7,071 nucleotides of DNA, taken from the NCBI GenBank assembly GCA_946482625.1, contig CAMLSH010000203.1, forward strand, positions 1 to 7,071, given 5' to 3'. Shown in pieces: positions 5,545 to 7,071 of this stretch. The translations under genes were made by a program, and so were the position numbers. The first letter of the stretch is position 1. Every line of letters begins with the position of its first letter. Below the pieces are notes generated by a model. The model saw only the letters and a program-made list of their open reading frames with translations, ran no database searches and had not been told where the DNA came from. Origin of the DNA: an uncultured Opitutaceae bacterium (GTDB taxonomy: Bacteria > Verrucomicrobiota > Verrucomicrobiae > Opitutales > Opitutaceae).

Positions 5545-7071
5545 TTAGAGGAAGAAACCGGAAGCGAAGCCCCACACCAGCACCGCGCCGATGAGGAACC
5601 AGTAAACGTAAGCGTGCAGGCTGCCGACGTGAAGCGCCCGCGCGCCCATGCCGAAAAGACCGACGATGCCGGCGAGTCCGCGAACGAGCAGACCGGCGAG
5701 GAAGATTTGTTCGAGGAAGTTCAGGAAGAGCGCGAAGCGCTGCTGGATCTTCGCGACGTAGTAATTGTAGAGATCGTCGGGGAAGCTCTTGAGGAGCGAG
5801 AGGCCGCCGAAGATGCCGGGGCTCTTCATCGCGAGCGTATCGACCGGCGCGGGCTTGTAGAAGAAGTAGGCCGAGAGCGAACCGAGCAACATCACGCCGA
5901 TGCTCGTCGCGAAGACGACGTTGTGGGCGTGGTGGTGGTTATGGCCGTCGGGGACTTGCAGAAAAATATCCTTAAAGGCGGCTGTATCGAGAACGAAGCT
6001 GTAGCCTCCGACGACAGCGAGGGCCGCAAGAACGATCAACGGCAGCGTCATCGAAAAACCGCCTTCGTGCGCATGATCGGCTTCGTCGCTGCGAGGTTTG
6101 CCTAGGAAGACGAGCTTCCACATGCGGACCATGTAGAACGAGGTCAGCACCGCGGTGAATGCGAGCAGACCGAAGACGAGGGTGTTTTTCTCGAAGGCGA
6201 GGAGCAGGATCGCGTCTTTGGAGAAGAATCCAGATAGCATCGGGAAGCCGATGATCGCGAGCACGCCGAGCGTGAACGTGATGAACGTGAGTTTCATGCG
6301 GGACGCGAGGCCGCCCATCTTGAAAATATTTTGTTCGTGGTGGCAGCCGTGGATCACGGAGCCCGAGCCGAGGAACATCAGCGCCTTAAAGAAGGCGTGC
6401 GTCATCAGGTGGAACATCGCAATGCCGGCGCCGGCGAAGAGTGTAACCGTAACAGGGCCAAGATCGGTGGGTTGTGTTTCTTCAAGCCGGCCGAGTCCGA
6501 AGGCCGCGACCATGTAGCCGAGCTGCGAGAGCGTGGAGTACGCGAGGACCTTCTTGATGTCGCTCTGCGTGATCGCACAGAGCGCGGCGTAAACGGCGGT
6601 GATGACGCCGATCCACATCACAACATCGAGAGCGAACGGAGCGGCGGCAAAGAGCGGCTCCAAGCGGCACAGCATGTAGATACCGGCGGCGACCATCGTG
6701 GCGGCGTGGATGAGCGCGGAGACGGGCGTCGGACCTTCCATCGCGTCGGGAAGCCATACGTGAAGCGGGAGCTGCGCGGATTTACCGACGGCGCCGCAGA
6801 AGAGGAGCAACGGGATGCCCGCGTGGATGACTTCGCCGGCCTGGAGTTTGGCGGCAACGGCGGCGCTGATGCCGTCGAGGCTGACGGTCCCGAGTCCGTA
6901 GTAGCACCAGACGATGCCGAGGATGAAACCGAAGTCGCCCACGCGATTCGCGATGAAGGCTTTCTTCGAGGCATCGGCGGCGGACTGCTTGTCGCAAAAG
7001 TGATTGATGAGCAGCCAGGAGCTGAAACCGACCAGCTCCCAAAAGATGAACATCATGAAAAGATTGTCGGC
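5545..7071 (-). CDS. nuoL: NADH-quinone oxidoreductase subunit L, 5' end beyond window
   Basis: The distal antiporter-like proton channel of complex I. The frame is open to the window edge, giving 508 residues. The family is about 610-650 long, so roughly the first 120 are missing. Met codons at 7056 and 7053 are internal: upstream codons read ADNLF and continue the family motif NLFMMFIFWELVG. Numbered from the edge, channel residues are Glu12 (FWELVG, helix 5), Lys97 (GKSAQLPLHVWLPDAMEG, 96-113), His122 (ALIHAATMVAAG), Lys229 (HAFFKALMFLGSGS, 225-238), Lys251 in HHEQNIFKMGGL and Lys285 (GFPMLSGFFSKDAIL, helix 12). All are present. Two histidine-rich patches, DHAHEGG (332-338) and DGHNHHHAH (375-383), sit in loops. 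The C-terminal part (about 405-508) should contain the long lateral helix that ties the three channels together, ending in a last membrane segment. nuoM follows after 12 bases; nuoK and other nuo genes are expected to the right. Confidence 0.96.
   Translation of the reverse strand, partial: ADNLFMMFIFWELVGFSSWLLINHFCDKQSAADASKKAFIANRVGDFGFILGIVWCYYGLGTVSLDGISAAVAAKLQAGEVIHAGIPLLLFCGAVGKSAQLPLHVWLPDAMEGPTPVSALIHAATMVAAGIYMLCRLEPLFAAAPFALDVVMWIGVITAVYAALCAITQSDIKKVLAYSTLSQLGYMVAAFGLGRLEETQPTDLGPVTVTLFAGAGIAMFHLMTHAFFKALMFLGSGSVIHGCHHEQNIFKMGGLASRMKLTFITFTLGVLAIIGFPMLSGFFSKDAILLLAFEKNTLVFGLLAFTAVLTSFYMVRMWKLVFLGKPRSDEADHAHEGGFSMTLPLIVLAALAVVGGYSFVLDTAAFKDIFLQVPDGHNHHHAHNVVFATSIGVMLLGSLSAYFFYKPAPVDTLAMKSPGIFGGLSLLKSFPDDLYNYYVAKIQQRFALFLNFLEQIFLAGLLVRGLAGIVGLFGMGARALHVGSLHAYVYWFLIGAVLVWGFASGFFL

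Noticed and set aside
5930..5950. GGT/GTG-rich triplet run resembling a microsatellite
   Set aside because: It is simply the complement of histidine codons in the NuoL loop, with no longer repeat.
5374..6105. 243-residue open frame on the plus strand spanning the nuoM/nuoL junction
   Set aside because: Same antisense composition bias, and it crosses two real genes with no recognisable domain.
7051..7056. Start of nuoL at the Met codons 7056 or 7053
   Set aside because: The upstream codons to the window edge stay open and continue the conserved NuoL helix-5 motif, so these methionines are internal.

Overview
The window is GC-rich and densely coding. It looks like chromosomal housekeeping DNA from a verrucomicrobial bacterium, probably near Opitutaceae. 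That placement is inferred from three things: the overall protein character, a small protein resembling the DUF6941 family beside pyrG, and GC-rich palindromic and CTCTGTG-type intergenic repeats of a sort I associate with that group. No tRNA, rRNA, CRISPR array, transposase, integrase or phage gene was seen.

Layout: bases 1-409 (minus) hold the N-terminal quarter of CTP synthase (pyrG), which runs off the left edge. It is divergent from a 127-residue protein of unknown function (539-922, plus). A 246-base gap containing a long imperfect inverted CTCTGTG repeat precedes a PfkB-family kinase of adenosine-kinase type (1169-2230, plus). A 194-base convergent gap follows. It holds a small perfect hairpin, a 26-bp-arm palindrome and a clear intrinsic terminator pointing left. 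From 2425 to the right edge, all on the minus strand, lie nuoN, nuoM and a 5'-truncated nuoL in the transcription order L-M-N. These are the three antiporter-like proton-pumping subunits of respiratory complex I, forming the end of a nuo operon.

How the genes work together: NuoL, NuoM and NuoN form most of the membrane arm of NADH:quinone oxidoreductase. PyrG makes CTP from UTP, and the kinase probably phosphorylates adenosine or a related nucleoside or sugar. These are separate functions in three transcription units.

The window is mostly ordinary. The most noteworthy point is in NuoM. The lysine expected in membrane helix 7, part of the proton channel and essential in E. coli NuoM (K234), is a leucine here, and the usual HTWLPDAH-like motif is replaced by HTWAPLGYG. 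The other charged channel residues are kept. Other points of interest are the intergenic repeats, the lack of a Shine-Dalgarno sequence before all five visible start codons, and the uncharacterised small protein divergent from pyrG.
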